From: Rhodobacteraceae bacterium EL53 | GTDB taxonomy: Bacteria; Pseudomonadota; Alphaproteobacteria; Rhodobacterales; Rhodobacteraceae | Assembly: GCA_900313015.1 (NCBI GenBank) | Contig: OMPR01000009.1 | Location: 233,495 to 297,494 of the forward strand | DNA: 64,000 nt | Reading direction: 5' to 3' | Shown: positions 47,839 to 58,000 of the stretch, in pieces | Numbering within the stretch: the stretch's first letter is position 1 | Layout of the letters: every line of letters begins with the position of its first letter | Made by a program: the position numbers and the translations under genes | The notes under the pieces: model-generated | The model's input: only the letters and a program-made list of their open reading frames with translations | What the model was told of the DNA's origin: nothing | The model's database searches: none

Positions 47839-48594
47839 ATGCTCGATATCAAAAACTTGCACGTGAAACTTGAAGATGAGGAAAAACAGATCCTCAAAGG
47901 TGTTGACCTGAAAGTTGGTGCCGGTGAAGTGCATGCGATCATGGGCCCGAACGGGTCTGGAAAATCAACTCTCAGCTATGTTTTGTCCGGTCGTGATGGC
48001 TACGAAGTGACCGATGGATCCGCTCATTTGGATGATCAAGACTTGCTGGATCTGGAACCAGAGGAACGCGCAACAGCGGGTTTGTTCCTTGCTTTCCAAT
48101 ACCCAGTTGAGATCCCTGGCGTCGGCAACATGACGTTCCTGCGGACGGCGGTAAACGCGCAGCGCAAGGCCCGTGGCGAAGAAGAGCTGAGCGCGGCTGA
48201 TTTCCTTAAAATCGTACGCGAGCGGGCCAAGTCACTCAAGATCAATGCAGACATGCTTAAGCGGCCGGTCAACGTTGGTTTTTCAGGTGGTGAGAAAAAG
48301 CGTAACGAGATTCTGCAGATGGCGATGCTAGAACCAAAGATGTGCATTTTGGACGAAACAGACTCAGGTCTGGACGTAGATGCAATGAAATTGGTCTCCG
48401 AAGGCGTGAACGCGTTGCGGGACGAGGGTCGTAGCTTCCTCGTTATTACTCACTATCAGCGTTTGTTGGACCACATTAAACCAGACGTCGTTCACATCAT
48501 GGCCAATGGTCGTATCGTGAAGTCGGGCGGACCAGAATTGGCTCTGGAAGTTGAACACAACGGTTATGCCGACATTTTGGCTGAGGTGGGCTAA
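47839..48594 (+). CDS. sufC: Fe-S assembly ATPase SufC
   Basis: A 251-residue ABC-type ATPase: Walker A 'GPNGSGKSTLSYVLSG' near residue 37, signature 'FSGGEKKRNEI', Walker B 'CILDETDSGLDVDAM', and 'VITHYQRLLDHI' (H-loop). It drives conformational change of the SufBCD complex. The ATG at 47839 is chosen because GAGG lies seven bases upstream. Its last base is the first base of the sufD start codon, so translation is coupled. Confidence 0.97.
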   Translation: MLDIKNLHVKLEDEEKQILKGVDLKVGAGEVHAIMGPNGSGKSTLSYVLSGRDGYEVTDGSAHLDDQDLLDLEPEERATAGLFLAFQYPVEIPGVGNMTFLRTAVNAQRKARGEEELSAADFLKIVRERAKSLKINADMLKRPVNVGFSGGEKKRNEILQMAMLEPKMCILDETDSGLDVDAMKLVSEGVNALRDEGRSFLVITHYQRLLDHIKPDVVHIMANGRIVKSGGPELALEVEHNGYADILAEVG

Positions 48595-49874
48595 TGGCAC
48601 TTCCCGAACTGAAACAAACGGCTACCGAGGCCCGGTTGGCCACGATGGAGTTCCCAAATGCTGGCTGTACCAGAGCGGCCCGAGAGGCGGCAGTGGCCCG
48701 TGTGCGCAAAATGGGGCTTCCAGATCGCCGGGACGAGTATTGGAAATACACCCGTCCCGACACCCTCGTGCAACCCGTAGCCCCAGAGGCTGCTGTTTTT
48801 GAACACGATGAAGCGATGATGTTCAGCACCTTTGATCGGTTGAAGATCGTTTTCGTGGATGGAATCTTTGATCCTGAAGTGTCAGATGATCTGTCGCTTG
48901 AGGGTGTTGAAATTGACCGACTAGAAGACATCTGTTGTACCGATATCCATTGGGCAAAAGACCTGTATGGCGTATTGGAAGAGCGCGGACAATCGCCCGT
49001 TCAGCGTCCCTTGGCAGCATTGAATACTGCATTCGCTGCGGATGGTGTTGCGATCCATGTAACAGGTAAACCAAGCAAGCCAATCAGCTTGATCTATGTT
49101 CATAAAGATACCGCTTCGGACGCCACTCTGCATCATGTAGTGCGTGTAGAAACAGGTGCCGAAGTAACCATTCTTGAAAATGGCCCAGCGGCGTCACGGT
49201 TCAACAAGTGCATGGAAATTGACATCGCCGATGGTGGTAAATTGCACCATATTCGTGCGCAGGGCCGCGACCACGAACGCCGAGCCGTTACGCATATGTT
49301 TGCGCGGTTGGGCACTGAGTCAGTCTTCAAGAGCTTTACGCTGACCGTCAACGGTGTCCTGACCCGCAATGAATGCGTTATTGAATTGACCGGTGATGAT
49401 GCGGTGGCGCATGTGGCAGGTGCCTGCGTTGGTGATGGTGATTTTCTGCATGATGACACAGTGTTCGTGACACATGATGCAGTGAATTGTGAAAGCCGTC
49501 AGGTCTTTAAAAAAGTTCTAAGAAACGGGGCCACTGGCGTTTTCCAAGGCAAAATCCTAGTTAAAGCTGGCGCTCAGAAAACAGACGGGTACCAGATTAG
49601 CCAATCGCTCTTGCTTGATGACGACAGTCAGTTTTTGGCCAAGCCTGAACTCGAAATCTACGCGGACGATGTTGCGTGTTCTCACGGGTCAACATCTGGT
49701 GCGATTGATGAAACTGCGTTGTTTTATCTGCGGTCTCGCGGTGTGCCACATTCCGAAGCCATCGATCTGCTGACGTTGGCCTTCCTTGCGGAAGCTGTCG
49801 AAGAAATCGAAGACGAAGCTTTGGCTGAGGATATCGTAGCGCGGCTTGAAGCCTGGCTTAAACGTCGAAGCTGA
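48594..49874 (+). CDS. sufD: Fe-S cluster assembly protein SufD
   Basis: The 426-residue paralogue of SufB. It shows 'GLPDRRDEYWKYTRPDTLVQ' near the N-terminus, 'GVFQGKILVKAGAQKTDGYQ' and the C-terminal 'ETALFYLRSRGVPHSEAIDL'. SufD pairs with SufB and SufC for cluster assembly. Starts within the sufC stop. Intact and of normal length. Confidence 0.97.
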   Translation: MALPELKQTATEARLATMEFPNAGCTRAAREAAVARVRKMGLPDRRDEYWKYTRPDTLVQPVAPEAAVFEHDEAMMFSTFDRLKIVFVDGIFDPEVSDDLSLEGVEIDRLEDICCTDIHWAKDLYGVLEERGQSPVQRPLAALNTAFAADGVAIHVTGKPSKPISLIYVHKDTASDATLHHVVRVETGAEVTILENGPAASRFNKCMEIDIADGGKLHHIRAQGRDHERRAVTHMFARLGTESVFKSFTLTVNGVLTRNECVIELTGDDAVAHVAGACVGDGDFLHDDTVFVTHDAVNCESRQVFKKVLRNGATGVFQGKILVKAGAQKTDGYQISQSLLLDDDSQFLAKPELEIYADDVACSHGSTSGAIDETALFYLRSRGVPHSEAIDLLTLAFLAEAVEEIEDEALAEDIVARLEAWLKRRS

Positions 49875-50359
49875 TGCCGGTAACAACGGATATTTTGGCG
49901 ACGTATCGGGGTCCCGGACGCGTCATCAACCGCTTGCTTGAAATGGGGCAGCGCGAAGATCGCGCGCTGGCCATTTTGATTGCAGGCTGCAGCATGGTGT
50001 TCGTCGCCCAGATGCCACGCTTGGCCCGCGAGGCGCACTTGACTGGACAAGAGTTGAACATGCTTTTGGGTGGGGCGTTGTTGGGGTGGATCATTATTGC
50101 GCCTTTGATGTTTTATATCATCGCGGCCGTCAGCCACATCGTGGCGCAAATTTTTGGCGGGCGAGGCGAATGGTATGGGGCGCGGTTAGCGTTGTTCTGG
50201 GCGTTGCTCGCAGCGTCACCCTTGTTGTTGTTGCAGGGTTTGGTTGCGGGGTTCATCGGTCCGGGAACGGAATTGAATATTGTTGGCGGACTTTGGGTTG
50301 CGGTCTTCAGTTGGTTTTGGATATCAGGTTTGCGACAGGCAGAAAGGTCTCGGGCATGA
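49874..50359 (+). CDS. YIP1-family membrane protein
   Basis: A 161-residue protein with four hydrophobic segments ('LAILIAGCSMVFVAQMPRL', 'GGALLGWIIIAPLMFYIIA', 'ALFWALLAASPLLLLQGLV', 'IVGGLWVAVFSWFWISG'). The layout fits the YIP1 family found beside suf genes in Rhodobacterales. The role is unknown. It shares its first base with the sufD stop and overlaps the next gene as ATGA, so it is part of the operon. Confidence 0.7.
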   Translation: MPVTTDILATYRGPGRVINRLLEMGQREDRALAILIAGCSMVFVAQMPRLAREAHLTGQELNMLLGGALLGWIIIAPLMFYIIAAVSHIVAQIFGGRGEWYGARLALFWALLAASPLLLLQGLVAGFIGPGTELNIVGGLWVAVFSWFWISGLRQAERSRA

Positions 50360-50949
50360 CACTTCAAAATCTTGGCTCTTTGGCCTTGTTGACGATCAAG
50401 CAACCTGCTCAAGCCGCTAAAGTCATCCTGACTTTGAATGTTGGCAGGGATGTGTTGTGGATTGCTCTTGCTTTAGCGGTGGTGCTGAACACGCTGATCT
50501 TTTCACTGTCTAATATAGTTTTGCCAACTGGGCCGTCGCCAATTCCGGGATTGCTAGACAATCCCGTCTTTTACGGTGGGTTTGTCGGTGGCGGGTTGGT
50601 TCTAACGATCTTCTCCCTCCATCGAGTTGGTCGGATGCTTGGCGGAACTGGATCGTTCGATGACGTTATGATCCTGATGGTCTGGATGCAGTTTTTGCGC
50701 GTGACGGTACAGGCGCTAGCTTTGCTTCTGGTTCTCACGATACCAGTTTTGTCGGTTTTTTTGATATTCGGTGCCACCATCGTTGGGTTGTTTATCTTTC
50801 TACATTTCATAGACCAGGCACATCGCCTCGGCTCTATGATGCGCGCTGGTGGGGTTTTGCTGGCGTCCCTGTTTGCGATTGCTGCTACGTTTTTCATTCT
50901 TCTGTCCCTCATCGGAGGGCCGATAATGGGTTCTACTCCTTATGTATGA
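50356..50949 (+). CDS. YIP1-family membrane protein
   Basis: A 197-residue protein starting MTLQNLGSLALLTIKQPAQA, an N-terminus typical of YIP1-like proteins of this clade. It has five hydrophobic segments. It overlaps the preceding gene as ATGA and overlaps sufS by eight bases, so all three are translated together. No specific function is known to me. Confidence 0.7.
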   Translation: MTLQNLGSLALLTIKQPAQAAKVILTLNVGRDVLWIALALAVVLNTLIFSLSNIVLPTGPSPIPGLLDNPVFYGGFVGGGLVLTIFSLHRVGRMLGGTGSFDDVMILMVWMQFLRVTVQALALLLVLTIPVLSVFLIFGATIVGLFIFLHFIDQAHRLGSMMRAGGVLLASLFAIAATFFILLSLIGGPIMGSTPYV

Positions 50950-52162
50950 TGTCCAAAAAATCCGGGCTGATTTCCCAATTCTTTCACGAGAAGTGAACGG
51001 GAAGCCTTTGACTTACCTAGATAATGGGGCTTCGGCGCAAAAGCCGCAGGTGGTTATCGATGCCGTCACCCAAGCCTATTCGATGGAATATTCCAACGTC
51101 CACCGGGGCTTGCATTTTCTGTCGAATCTAGCCACGGACAAATATGAATCCGTACGCGGAAAAATCGCCACGTTCCTGAACGCCTCAGATGAATCCGAAA
51201 TTGTTCTGAATTCAGGGACCACCGAGGGTATCAATCTGGTTGCTTATGGCTGGGCCATGCCCAGGATGGAAGCTGGTGATGAGATTATCCTGAGTGTTAT
51301 GGAGCACCACGCTAATATTGTGCCCTGGCATTTCCTGCGTGAACGTCAGGGTGTAGTGCTGAAGTGGGTTGATGTCGATGCTGAGGGCAACTTGGATCCC
51401 CAAGCGGTATTGGACACGATAACTCCGCGAACCAAATTGATTGCTGTAACACAGTGTTCCAACGTTCTGGGAACAGTGGTTGACGTCAAGGCGATCACGA
51501 ATGGTGCGCATGCTCAGGGTGTTCCTGTTCTGGTGGATGGCAGTCAGGGTTCGGTTCATATGCCTGTGAATGTCGCGGATATCGGGTGTGACTTCTACGC
51601 GATCACGGGTCACAAGCTTTATGGACCGTCCGGGTCAGGTGCGATTTACATCAAGTCCGAACGAATGGCGGAAATGCGCCCCTTTATTGGTGGCGGCGAT
51701 ATGATCCGCGAAGTTTCCAAAGATGCGGTAACTTACAACGATCCCCCAATGAAATTCGAAGCTGGGACACCGGGTATTGTTCAAACCATAGGGTTTGGTG
51801 TTGCGTTGGATTACTTGATGGACCTTGGGATGCAAAACGTTGCCGCGCATGAGGCAATGCTAAGGGATTATACCGTTTCGCGTTTGAATGGTTTGAACTG
51901 GCTTCATGTTCAGGGCACGACCCATGACAAAGCTGCCATATTCAGCTTTACGTTGGACGGTGCCGCACATGCCCATGACATTTCAACAATTCTGGACAAA
52001 AAGGGAGTGGCTGTTCGGGCTGGACATCACTGCGCGGGTCCGTTGATGGATTTCTTAGGTGTGACAGCAACGTGTCGGGCCAGCTTTGGCTTGTATAACA
52101 CCAAAGCCGAGGTCGACACTCTGATTGATGCGCTCGAGCTTGCGCACGACCTGTTTGCTTAG
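50942..52162 (+). CDS. sufS: Cysteine desulfurase SufS
   Basis: The 406-residue class II desulfurase: 'PLTYLDNGASAQKPQVVID' and 'YSNVHRGLHFLSN' at the N-terminus, His in 'MEHHANIVPWH', the PLP lysine in 'TGHKLYGPSG' near residue 223, and the sulfur-accepting Cys 378 in 'VTATCRASFGLYN'. It feeds sulfur to SufBCD. The usual SufE, SufT or SufA genes are not seen downstream. It ends the operon; a hairpin follows. Confidence 0.96.
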   Translation: MYDVQKIRADFPILSREVNGKPLTYLDNGASAQKPQVVIDAVTQAYSMEYSNVHRGLHFLSNLATDKYESVRGKIATFLNASDESEIVLNSGTTEGINLVAYGWAMPRMEAGDEIILSVMEHHANIVPWHFLRERQGVVLKWVDVDAEGNLDPQAVLDTITPRTKLIAVTQCSNVLGTVVDVKAITNGAHAQGVPVLVDGSQGSVHMPVNVADIGCDFYAITGHKLYGPSGSGAIYIKSERMAEMRPFIGGGDMIREVSKDAVTYNDPPMKFEAGTPGIVQTIGFGVALDYLMDLGMQNVAAHEAMLRDYTVSRLNGLNWLHVQGTTHDKAAIFSFTLDGAAHAHDISTILDKKGVAVRAGHHCAGPLMDFLGVTATCRASFGLYNTKAEVDTLIDALELAHDLFA

Positions 52163-52178
52163 TCACATCAAAAACATC

Positions 52179-52208
52179 CAGAAAAGGCATTGAATTTTGG
52201 CTTTTCTG
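52179..52208 (+). terminator. Hairpin after sufS, possible terminator
   Basis: CAGAAAAG pairs with CTTTTCTG around a 14-base loop, 16 bases after the sufS stop. No T-run follows, so its role as terminator is weakly supported. Confidence 0.35.
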
Positions 52209-52295
52209 ATTGCGGTATCTGTGCTGGTATTTTATAGCCCGAACCATGGTATCCTTGCAGGGCGAACCCGCTCAGAAGGTCCGAGAGAATAATGC

Positions 52296-52372
52296 GGTCC
52301 AGTAGCTCAGCTGGATAGAGTGTCGCCCTCCGAAGGCGAAGGCCATAGGTTCGAATCCTATCTGGACCGCCA
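52296..52372 (+). tRNA. tRNA-Arg (anticodon CCG)
   Basis: A 77-base class I tRNA: acceptor GGTCCAG pairs with CTGGACC, the discriminator is G and CCA is encoded. The D arm has AGCTCAGCTGGATAGAGT, the anticodon loop CTCCGAA gives CCG, and the T arm is ATAGG-TTCGAAT-CCTAT. It marks the left edge of the next accessory stretch. Confidence 0.95.
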
Positions 52373-53981
52373 TTGTTCTATAGAGTTGCCCTCAACCAGT
52401 TACTGAATTCCCATATAGATGGGTGGTTTTGGCTGAGGCTCTTGTTCTATCCGCACCACCAATTTGCACTGCAGCTAGAAAGGTTTGGAGTGGATTGCCT
52501 CGTGGTGTCCAAAACGTGGGAATTGTACTATACAGTGGACCTGACAAGCGTTTTGAAGGGCGGCCAGTAGCCACTGTTTAGCCGGAACGCATATGAAGGC
52601 GAAACAGATACGCACGTGCAACATACTAACGGTTGAAGGGCCAACCAACATGCAACTTCTTAGCCCCATCTGACTGACACATTACCTGTGGAGCCCAACA
52701 CCAAATACGCTTTACAATGATAGCCAATCTACAACATCCGTTCCAAGGTTACGGTGAAATGGTGTGTTTGGTAGAATGTGATCTGTTAATCTCTGCTGAG
52801 TTTGAGAACCAGCCAAGCGTCGAACACGATGGCGGGTGCATTCGAACTGTTACGGTTCCAATTATGTGGAAAAAAACGTTTTCACAGGACGCCTGTGGCG
52901 CCTGATTGGGGTGTAGGGCCATGACTTTATGTTGCTCACAAAGCCCATAACAGCCTATTTGGGTATAACATCGAAGTCGTAATGAAGCACCGGATTAGGG
53001 CAGAGCCTAGGCTAGTCAAAATCAAACGCGAAACGCGTTTAGTTGCAAAGAATCTGCCTATTGCAAATAGTCCAAGCTTGGTTGGTTGTGCATGTTTCAA
53101 CACAAGAAGGGATGTCTTGCATATTCGCGGTCAAAGCCATTGGGGCGAGAAAGAAGACACAGAGCATCCGGTGCCTAGCCATAACGCCCCTCGGGTTAAG
53201 ATCAATGGAGGCAAAGAGCTACGCCGCAGAGCGAACAATTTGTTTGGCTTAGATCAAATCATGAAGGACCTTGGGCGAAGGTTTCCTGTGTGCAAATTCA
53301 AATCAACCAGATCCTCGATTTTCTCGCTTCGTTTAGGCTGCTGTTGGTGTCAAAAAATCAACAGCACAGAACGCATTCATAGGTTCAAGAATCTAAAACC
53401 ATTTGTTTTCTAGGTCTTTGGTGCACAAATCGACTGATGGGATGCAGTTTATCAAACCTGCGTGATGGCGCGAAGGCACGAGCAGTTTGGCTCTTACGTG
53501 TTTCAAGACCACAAACTTAAAAGCCGACGTTGGTATTTCAGCGCCGCGCGGGTCATATTCGACCCATTTTCCTATGGAGAATCGCGAAACAACGTCCTGA
53601 AAGCTTGGTATGACCCCTGTGTCTTCCACGAGGTAATTGCCGCCCTCGCATGGTATGCAGGTAAACGCCTGCGGGGCAGTAGACACACATATCTGACGTG
53701 TAAGTGATGGGAGGGGAGGGGAGTTCGAAAGATAACTCGCAGAGGTCCAAACCCGCATGTTCCCCCTCAACCGCTACACCGCGCTTGGCCTATCTGGCAA
53801 CTGGGAAACCGGGTGAACCCCTTTGGGAAACAGGTAAGAACGGCCTGCAACTATTCTGTGCAATAAGGCAACTTATATTAAGAATCTTGAATGGATCATC
53901 CAGAAATTGATCTGAATCAAGCGATACCGGGGATATTTGTTGTAATATTATGTTAATTGGCTCTTTGGGGGGGGAGGTGTC
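52373..53981. other. 1.6 kb after tRNA-Arg with no convincing gene
   Basis: I see no gene here that I would defend. Open frames such as 52982-53413 (+) and 53393-53770 (-) have no family motifs, odd amino acid composition and no ribosome binding sites. The stretch could be a decayed mobile element next to the tRNA, but I see no IS ends or att repeats. Confidence 0.5.
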
Positions 53982-54908
53982 ATGGGTAAACTAACACGAA
54001 TGCAGTTTGGGTCGGTGAAAAATAGGCTGAACATTTTATGGCTAGGGCAGTTGGCTCGCCGCCTTTGTTCGGCACGTGAAGGTTTCCGGACTGCTTCCTT
54101 TAAACACCAGCATCTTTTTGCATCCGCGTTAGTGTTAAACTTGGGATGCATCAGTGCTGATGCGGCAGACACATTTTACAAAGGATCAAATATAGGAATG
54201 GCTGCTTGGGAAATGCCCTACGAAATTCAATACGTGCATAACGGTCAGAGCGACCTGGACGCTGATGCGATTTCTTTGGCACAAAGGCATGCCAAAGTGA
54301 TTACAGCCGCGATTGCGGATGGGGGTGTCGATGCTTCTCAGATAGATATGTCAGTTGTCTTCGCGGACGCATTCACTGATGCGGATTCAGGACCTATACC
54401 GTGGCCGCCTTTAGGCGAGACTATGATATCGCCGTGGTTGGCGATGACCAAAAAGGGCTCTGACACAATTCGATTGACACTTTTTGTTTCAGATTTACGC
54501 GTGATTGCGGACAGTGCGCTGCGTGCCCGCGGGGCAGCGCCTACAAGCTATCAGACGGGGCCTGAGTGGGCGGTGATGCCGTACACTTGCCTAGCCCAAG
54601 CCACTGAAGAATATGTGACACAGGTCACTTCAGAACGCATATCGGAGCAAATCAAGATCAGCACCGATTGCGTACCAAAAAGCTTTGTCTCTCATCTTCT
54701 GTGGCTGTTTCAATCAGCGCCTCAAAATTTCTTTGCTCCGTTCGAGATATCCGTGATGGGCCGGATTGAAACTGAGCGTCACGAGAGCATGAAGTTCTAC
54801 GAACGATTGTACGTCGGATTAATCCGGTCTGGGATTTCAGCTTTGAACCACGAGGCTGGCACCGAATTGACCTGGTGGCACAAAGCCCTGCGCGAAGCCA
54901 CCAGCTAA
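53982..54908 (+). CDS. Hypothetical protein upstream of the RTX gene
   Basis: A 308-residue protein (or shorter, from internal ATGs) with a hydrophobic stretch ('HLFASALVLNLGCISADAAD') that may be an export signal behind an overlong N-terminus. Later parts ('AKVITAAIADGGVDASQIDM', 'SVVFADAFTDADSGPIPWPP', 'TELTWWHKALREAT') are not recognised. It lies 100 bases before the large RTX gene on the same strand, so a link to that protein is possible but not shown. Confidence 0.5.
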   Translation: MGKLTRMQFGSVKNRLNILWLGQLARRLCSAREGFRTASFKHQHLFASALVLNLGCISADAADTFYKGSNIGMAAWEMPYEIQYVHNGQSDLDADAISLAQRHAKVITAAIADGGVDASQIDMSVVFADAFTDADSGPIPWPPLGETMISPWLAMTKKGSDTIRLTLFVSDLRVIADSALRARGAAPTSYQTGPEWAVMPYTCLAQATEEYVTQVTSERISEQIKISTDCVPKSFVSHLLWLFQSAPQNFFAPFEISVMGRIETERHESMKFYERLYVGLIRSGISALNHEAGTELTWWHKALREATS

Positions 54909-55008
54909 TTTAGACCGCCTTTCGCTACCTGGTGTCGAAGGGCAATAAGACCAACAATCTGTTGGTGCGGCAGCGTTGCCCCACATTTTTAAGGGAAAGG
55001 GACTTTCC

Positions 55009-58000
55009 ATGACCATTGAAACAGTTTTATCACATACAACATTCGTTGGTTACACAGCAGCGCAGCAGGCGACGCTTGAGGCCGCATTACGAGGCATGTA
55101 CTCGGGTTCGGCCACAGGTAAAACTCTGCTCGACAACGTTTCAGCTGCTTTGCCTCTCAACATCAAATTTGTGAATGGAAAGGCGCAAGCCTTTAGAGGC
55201 ACCGGTAGGGTTGAGTTTGATTTTGCCGCCGTTGAAGATCTTTCATATTTCGACGCCAATGGCAAAGGTGTTCAAGTCGAGATCGAACATGTGCTGCGTC
55301 ACGAGCTGGTACATGCACTTGAATCTTTATCTGATACGCCAAGAGGCACCGCGAGCACAGATAATGCCAAGGGACCGACATTGGTGTTCGAAAAGGCAAT
55401 CAATGATCAGCTCTCATTGCCTAACCGGCTATCCTATGAAGGTGTAGATATCGATACTGCGATCGTACCGGGCACCGAATATACTGGTGGAGCGGCCATT
55501 GATATCGCTCTTGCGCGTTCGGGCAACGAAGATACGTCTACCAACAATCCCGCTACCAAAGATTTACTCTGGGGGCGTGGCAATGGCAGCAATTACTTCA
55601 AGTCTGGTGATGGTACAGATTTTCTTTACGGCAATGGCGGTAACGATGTGCTCGAGGGCGGTGGTCAAAATGACTCTGTCAATGGTGGCGCCGGAACAGA
55701 CCGTGCAGTTTTCAGTGGCAAGTGCGAGGATTATTCCTTCACAAACAATGCCGATGGGACGATCACGGTAACCGACATCCGTGCGGGTAGCCCCGATGGT
55801 ACAGATACCCTTAAAGATGTGGAATTCGCTCGGTTTTCGGACGGCGAGATAGACCTTACAACAGGCGAATTTGCCTGCCCTGGGCAAAATGTTGTCATCG
55901 TGATTGACCGGACCGGGTCGATGAACAACGATATCGCGGCTGCCAAGGCCGCAGCCATCGAAATCGCAAATGCCCTGTTTGGTACCACGGAAAAGCCGGT
56001 GGCAAGTACGCTGGCTATCGTCACCTACTGGGATAGCAATACTGTAACCAATCTCAGCTTTACCAAGCAAGCCAGTGTGGCAGACCGCAAGGCCGCAGCG
56101 CTCGCAGCGCTCGATGCCCTTTCAACGTCAACACAGGGTGGCACGGAAAACCTCAATACGGCCCTACTGCACGCACTTAACGGCAATGCAGGAACTTGGG
56201 ATATTGGCAACAAATCTAACAAAATCATCGTATTCACAGATGAGGACGCGGACGACCCAGAATTGCGCGCGCAAGTCGTTGCAAAATCGTTGAGTGGGGA
56301 TATCGCAATTGACCCGTCTGGTTTGTCAGGTGCCTCATCAACAGCGGGCGCAGGTGCGCCGGCTGGATCGGCTAGCTTTGTAGACTATACTGACAAGCCC
56401 TTCTCAGATCCCTATGGTCCAAGTCCCCTACAGATCCTCCCAGTTGTGATTGGCAACTCCAGCACTGCCAATGCCGACCTCGAAGCCCTTGCTGATCAAA
56501 CCAACGGGCAAGTTTTTAATGCCTCATCAAGTGATCCGTCACAGGCTGCTCAAAACGTAATCGCGGCGATCAATGCAAGTTCGGGCACGGATGGCCCGGA
56601 CTCTCTGACTGGTGACGCTATGGCCAACTCAATTGGCGGCCTAGGCGGGAATGACACCATCGACGGGTTAGGAGGCAACGATACTCTGTCGGGTGGCGAA
56701 GGGGATGACCTCCTGAGCGGTGGCGACGGCGACGACAGCCTACGCGGTAACGCCGGCTATGATACCATTGATGGCGGCGCAGGCGATGATACGGCAATCG
56801 TCAATGCAAACAGAGGGGACGTCAATGTTGTCGGTTCTACCGATCCAGTCGTCATTCAAAGCGCTGACGGTGATGTCACAATCCGGAACGTTGAGAATGT
56901 AAGGTTCCTTGATGGGACTGTCGCTTTTGCAAATCTTGACAGTTTGGCGGGCACCAACACTTTCGGCAGCGCCGGAGATGATTTGATGCAGGGTGATGAA
57001 CTCTCCAATCGGCTCTGGGGGCGTGGTGGCAACGACACCTTAGAGGGGTTGGGCGGCAACGATACACTGAACGGCGGCTTGGGCAATGATATGGTCAACG
57101 GCGGCGCTGGCGCGGATGAATTGTCAGGTGGTGGAGGTAACGATACCCTTGATGGTGGCGCGGACAACGATACCGTTGTCATAGATGCTACACGTCAAAA
57201 CGCTGTAGTCGATGGCCCCGAAGGTCAGCTCAGTATCCAGACGGACCAAGGTACTGTCACTTTAAGGAACATCGAGAACGTTCGGTTTACAGATGGGAGC
57301 ATGTCTATCGCGGATGTCGCTGCATTGCGGGACCAGACAATCCTTGGCACACCGAACAACGACACTTTGCTGGGCGGCTACGGTGATGATACGGTATCGG
57401 GCTTGGACGGTGACGACCTGATTGAAGGTGGTTTCGGCAATGATGAGCTTCTCAGTGGTGGTGGTCAGGACACTCTGCTTGGCGGAGATGGCAACGATGT
57501 GCTGCGTGTTTCCGAAACACGTGCGACAACGGAAATCGGCGACACCGTAAGTAATCCAGTAGCAAGCCCAATGGCCCTGCCGACGAACTGGTCGCTTGCT
57601 CCGTTTTCAGATGTCGAAAATCCAACCACTGTGCCGAACCAAACACTTGTCATTACTGGATCAGGGGATACCCACGAAGCATTCCAATTTGACGCAACAG
57701 CAGGTCAGCAATGGACCTTTGATGTTGATGGGGCGGACTATGATACTCGGTTGACCCTCTATGACTCTGCCGGGGTGCAAATCACCACGAACGACGACAG
57801 CAGCGCCTCAACCGGAGCCGGCGGATCCACGAGCGGGCGGGATTCGTTCATACAATACGATTTCACTGCTGACGGCACCTATATTATCGCATTGCACCCA
57901 TACTCCAGCGGTCCAATTTCAAACACCCAGACCGCAACGTTGAATATCTCGGCCACGGGAATAACGATACCGCCTTCCTCCGCAACCGATATGAACCAAC

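Noticed and set aside
52982..53413. 143-codon frame after tRNA-Arg
   Set aside because: No homology that I recognise, poor start context, composition unlike the neighbours.
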